Part shown: positions 22,708 through 24,941 of the stretch, in pieces
How positions within the stretch are numbered: the first letter of the stretch is position 1
Layout of the letters: the number at the start of each line of letters is the position of its first letter
Assembly (NCBI GenBank): GCA_023228885.1
Contig: JALOAJ010000034.1
Coordinates: forward strand, 1-24,941
DNA length: 24,941 nt
From: Bacillota bacterium
Lineage (GTDB): Bacteria; Bacillota; Clostridia; Monoglobales; Firm-18
Direction: 5' to 3'
Notes under the pieces: model-generated
Told to the model about the DNA's origin: nothing
The model's input: only the letters and a program-made list of their open reading frames with translations
Database searches by the model: none
Translations under genes and position numbers: made by a program

Positions 22708-24426
22708 TTATATTTTACGAACTTTAGCAGATAAATGCTGCAACACCGGCATAACAATCTGATTAGAAATATCGAAAATGGAACGGTTTTCATTCCAATA
22801 ACCATAATATAATCTGCAAAATGTAAACGCACATTTCCAAAAATGCGTATTTTGTTTTGTGTTAAAATAGTGCATTTTAAATAGCTCGGGGATTGGTTTA
22901 AATCCCGTTATTTCTAAAGAAGAATTAAAAATATTTAAAATGTTGTTTAAATCAAATAAAGGTTTGGTCATCGTACATAAACCCAAGATGTTTTCTTGCA
23001 CTTCTGCCTGTGTTCGCAATAATGTTAAGCCGTAAACCGTGACTGTGTCAGGCATTAAAATGTTAATACAGTCTATTAAACTTTTAGCGAGGTTTCCATT
23101 CGGCGCTGTATCTACAAGCAAAATACGTTTGTTTTCGCCAATAATCTGTTTCAAATAGTATTGCAAAAACTGCTTTTCTTTATCGTACTTATCTCTCTTG
23201 ACATCGGAGAAATTGTCCATTAGAAATACCGACAGCGCATTTGAATTTTCCGAAACTATTGAGTTTAATTTTATGGCGTATGTTGCTAAATCGGTATTCT
23301 CTATTTCTAGAAGTTCCAACAACTCTCCCACATTTAAATCCATAAGCGGTTTATGATTAAAAAGCGTCTCAACATACTCTTCTTTTGTTTTTGAACAATA
23401 TTTTGCTGCGGTAACAAAGGACCAGCAAACAGTTTCATACTTACATCCGAATACTTGGCTATAAATTTTAGGCAGCATTCCTTCGTTGTCAGATATAAAT
23501 AAGACATTATCTATTTGCAGTTTCTTAGCGCAACGTTCAATAAAACTACAAAAAGAAAAACAAACAACACCGGCCTCATAACCTAATAAATTAGCCATTT
23601 TCGTTTTTTTAAGCCCGCTGAAAGCTAAATTGCAAATGAGAGACTCGCAAGCAAAGGCTACAGTACTGTCAAGTTGATTGGCTTTGGACAGAGCGGTTCC
23701 TGCTATCTGTCCAATCTCGCGTGTCTTTTTATAATAATATGCTGCGAATCCATTATTTCGTGCTTTTTTAATCTGCTTATAGTCACTACCTATATAAGCT
23801 ATGCCGTCATTATATTTAAACGTGTTATCTTGCGTTTTTATATTATTGCAATACTTTTGCCATAAAGTATTAAATATGTTTGTATTGTCAGAAAGCACAA
23901 TATCGTCAACTTTATATCCTGCATGGCTTAGCAAATTAAAAGCCTGACATCTTTCTACAGTTTTCGGTGCTATTGAAATAATCTTAACATTATTATAGTT
24001 TAGCGCATCAACAATTGATGATATGTAAGGATTGGCATAAAAACAGGGCATCTTATCAATGTCAGTTTTTGAACTATCTGATACCGTTGTTAATTCACAG
24101 TATTTATCATAACTTACAATTGAATGCACCATTGTATCAAATAAATCTAAGCATACAACATTGTATTTTAGTAGTGAATTAATTAAAACATGAGCCGGTA
24201 CCCTCCACATACCAGAATCAAATAGTTCTTTTGAGATTGTATTATTTTTACGTTTTTTTAAAATACGAAATGTTATATTACGCTTAAAAAGATAAAATCC
24301 AAGTTTTACAGGATTAGAAATAAATTTCTCGCGGTATAAACTCAAATTTATTGCATAAGAATATTCTACATTTTCATTACTTTTTGTTGCTAAACGATAT
24401 ATTATTTTTATTATTTTAGTGATCAT
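22708..24426 (-). CDS. HAD-like polysaccharide-locus protein of unknown function
   Basis: This is a 572-residue protein and the first gene of the operon. A basic N-terminus is followed by a HAD-type motif I, VCLDLFDTMV (nucleophile-like D94, D97), a motif II-like IISIAPKT, and a motif IV-like IGSDYKQIKKA around residue 215. The acid/base Asp at +2 is replaced by Phe, as in DxFDT proteins common in glycan clusters and often joined to transferase-like regions. Residues about 250-572 have no recognisable family: a conserved-looking FISDNEGMLPKIYSQVF and RILLVDTAPNGNLAKSL suggest a second HAD-like or Rossmann-like half. No Shine-Dalgarno is visible and the predicted leader is only about 14 nt. 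It may be a transferase or modifying enzyme; I cannot decide. Confidence 0.7.
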   Translation of the reverse strand: MITKIIKIIYRLATKSNENVEYSYAINLSLYREKFISNPVKLGFYLFKRNITFRILKKRKNNTISKELFDSGMWRVPAHVLINSLLKYNVVCLDLFDTMVHSIVSYDKYCELTTVSDSSKTDIDKMPCFYANPYISSIVDALNYNNVKIISIAPKTVERCQAFNLLSHAGYKVDDIVLSDNTNIFNTLWQKYCNNIKTQDNTFKYNDGIAYIGSDYKQIKKARNNGFAAYYYKKTREIGQIAGTALSKANQLDSTVAFACESLICNLAFSGLKKTKMANLLGYEAGVVCFSFCSFIERCAKKLQIDNVLFISDNEGMLPKIYSQVFGCKYETVCWSFVTAAKYCSKTKEEYVETLFNHKPLMDLNVGELLELLEIENTDLATYAIKLNSIVSENSNALSVFLMDNFSDVKRDKYDKEKQFLQYYLKQIIGENKRILLVDTAPNGNLAKSLIDCINILMPDTVTVYGLTLLRTQAEVQENILGLCTMTKPLFDLNNILNIFNSSLEITGFKPIPELFKMHYFNTKQNTHFWKCAFTFCRLYYGYWNENRSIFDISNQIVMPVLQHLSAKVRKI

Positions 24427-24446
24427 TTTTATTTTCTTTTTTTATA

Positions 24447-24475
24447 ATAATATCAAGATTCATAAAACTTGTAAA
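24447..24475 (-). promoter_or_regulatory. Main promoter of the polysaccharide operon
   Basis: On the minus strand: TTTACA (24470-24475), a 17-bp spacer ending TGA, and TATTAT (24447-24452), an extended -10. Transcription would start near 24440, only about 14 nt before the ATG at 24426. Confidence 0.7.
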
Positions 24476-24491
24476 GTATATTATGCAAGGC

Positions 24492-24526
24492 TACAATACA
24501 TATTTTATGGAGTTACAATATATATT
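24492..24526. repeat. Pair of 13-bp direct repeats upstream of the operon promoter
   Basis: TACAATACATATT (24492-24504) and TACAATATATATT (24514-24526) match at 12 of 13 positions and are exactly 22 bp apart, about two helical turns. Their centres lie near -58 and -80 from the predicted transcription start, a usual place for an activator to bind. AT-rich chance similarity is possible. Confidence 0.4.
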
Positions 24527-24531
24527 GGATT

Positions 24532-24633
24532 GAAGTAACTGATCGATTAGATACCTTTATAAGTTTGCAGAAAAATGGTGAGACGAACGGAATAGAGGTA
24601 GGACCCTTTACTTCACGTATTTCTTCTGCAATA
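24532..24633 (+). pseudogene. Fragment of an Abi/retron-like reverse transcriptase
   Basis: In one frame the DNA reads EVTDRLDTFISLQ and then NGETNGIEVGPFTSRISS. This closely resembles the reverse transcriptase segment N-G-(E/Q)-T-x-G-I-x-(I/V)-G-P-x-(T/S)-S-R-I found in abortive-infection and retron-type enzymes. There is no start codon, the catalytic YxDD region is absent, the reading frame runs into a terminator hairpin at 24635-24660, and a stop follows at 24703-24705. It is therefore a relic. Roughly 34 codons are recognisable. It lies on the strand opposite to the polysaccharide operon. Confidence 0.5.
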
Positions 24634-24634
24634 C

Positions 24635-24660
24635 AAAAAAAGCCCTTTCTCAAAGGCTTT
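24635..24660 (-). terminator. Intrinsic terminator for a minus-strand gene lying to the right
   Basis: On the minus strand, AAAGCC-TTT pairs with AAA-GGCTTT (loop GAG, one bulged G), followed by a run of seven T (complement of 24635-24641). The stem has 9 bp. No intact minus-strand gene ends here within the window, so it probably serves a transcript entering from beyond the right edge, or one now decayed. Confidence 0.7.
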
Positions 24661-24941
24661 CCGCGTGATCGGGGTGTTTATAAAGGAACATTAGCAAAAA
24701 CATGATTGAATAAGCGTTTCCTAACGGTCAGTATCGGTATTTAACAAAAATGGTAAACGCACGATAGCCCCAAAGACGACAGACCGCAAAAAGGTGGTAG
24801 TAAGCAAATCGGCGTAAAAAGCGCGCGCTTGCAAGCGCTTAGCCGATGCGAACGTGGCTTTTTGCGGAAGAGGAGCAATGACGAAGCGTGTGAGCTTTTC
24901 GGGCGGAAAGAGCAACGCTCCGCCCAGAAAACGAGCGAAGC
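24661..24941. other. Right-edge stretch without a supportable gene
   Basis: I see no gene with a proper start site, family motif and length here. The content is structural: a nested inverted repeat (24784-24867) and a second hairpin (24901-24925: GGGCGGA paired with TCCGCCC). Short open frames exist on both strands, but they run through these hairpins and carry no recognisable motif. The GC-rich, hairpin-rich character differs from the AT-rich operon beside it. Confidence 0.5.
24784..24867. repeat. Nested inverted repeats forming one long imperfect hairpin
   Basis: Three sets of arms are nested. CCGCAAAAAG (24784-24793) pairs with CTTTTTGCGG (24858-24867). ATCGGC (24808-24813) pairs with GCCGAT (24842-24847). 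AAGCGC (24819-24824) pairs with GCGCTT (24835-24840). The centre also contains the perfect 14-bp palindrome GCGCTTGCAAGCGC (24825-24838). All pairings are in the correct nested order and could fold as a single RNA or DNA structure of 84 nt. Its class is unknown: a structured RNA, a mobile-element end or a replication or recombination site are all possible. Confidence 0.55.

Noticed and set aside
24721..24915. Small minus-strand open frame of 64 codons
   Set aside because: It starts with TTG without a convincing ribosome binding site, runs through the nested inverted repeats and the GC hairpin, and shows no recognisable motif. The hairpins explain the region better.
24878..24941. Possible start of a plus-strand gene (MTKRVSFSGGKSNAPPRK...) running off the right edge
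   Set aside because: AGGAG is only 2 nt from the ATG, too close for a normal site, and the sequence overlaps a perfect hairpin at 24901-24925. Only about 21 codons are visible, so it cannot be supported, though more sequence could change this.

Overview
The window looks like chromosomal DNA from a Gram-positive, low-to-moderate GC bacterium of the Firmicutes, most likely an uncultured gut-type Clostridia. The reasons are strong AGGAGG-type ribosome binding sites, sigma-A style promoters with extended -10 boxes, Gram-positive style lipoprotein signal peptides, U-tailed hairpin terminators, several TTG/GTG starts, and a fused Memo-AMMECR1 gene beside its radical SAM partner. No taxonomic marker is present, so this is an inference.

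Left half (1 to about 10,700), moderate GC, mixed housekeeping and accessory genes: the start of a membrane-anchored protein running off the left edge, with a good promoter; an orphan phage tail-collar-like protein; a divergent pair of unknown small proteins that share a C-terminal motif; an orphan sugar-type solute-binding lipoprotein; amrS and a fused amrB-amrA gene (AmmeMemoRadiSam system); and two tandemly duplicated leucine-rich-repeat lipoproteins of internalin type, with a decayed LRR fragment and a strong terminator behind them.

Right half (10,813 to 24,426), visibly more AT-rich: twelve tightly packed genes, all on the minus strand, forming part of a surface polysaccharide locus. In transcription order they are: a HAD-like protein of unknown function; a sialyltransferase-fold glycosyltransferase with an extra C-terminal domain; a NeuA-like CMP-sugar synthetase; an HMGL/DRE-TIM aldolase fused to a second domain; a HAD phosphatase; then, after an internal promoter, a second sialyltransferase-fold enzyme; a GT2 fused to a degenerate DXD-type glycosyltransferase domain; the CDP-glucose genes rfbF and rfbG; a short-chain dehydrogenase; an RmlC-type 3,5-epimerase; and UDP-galactopyranose mutase (glf). 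The locus therefore appears to supply a CDP-6-deoxyhexose, UDP-galactofuranose and an unidentified CMP-activated acidic sugar. The last is the most interesting inference: synthetase, aldolase, phosphatase and two CMP-sugar-type transferases are present, but no NeuB or NeuC is visible. No flippase, polymerase or exporter lies in the window.

Right edge (24,427 to 24,941): the operon promoter, with almost no leader; a pair of 13-bp direct repeats 22 bp apart; a short fossil of an Abi/retron-like reverse transcriptase; a minus-strand terminator; and a nested inverted-repeat structure. No intact gene is supported there.
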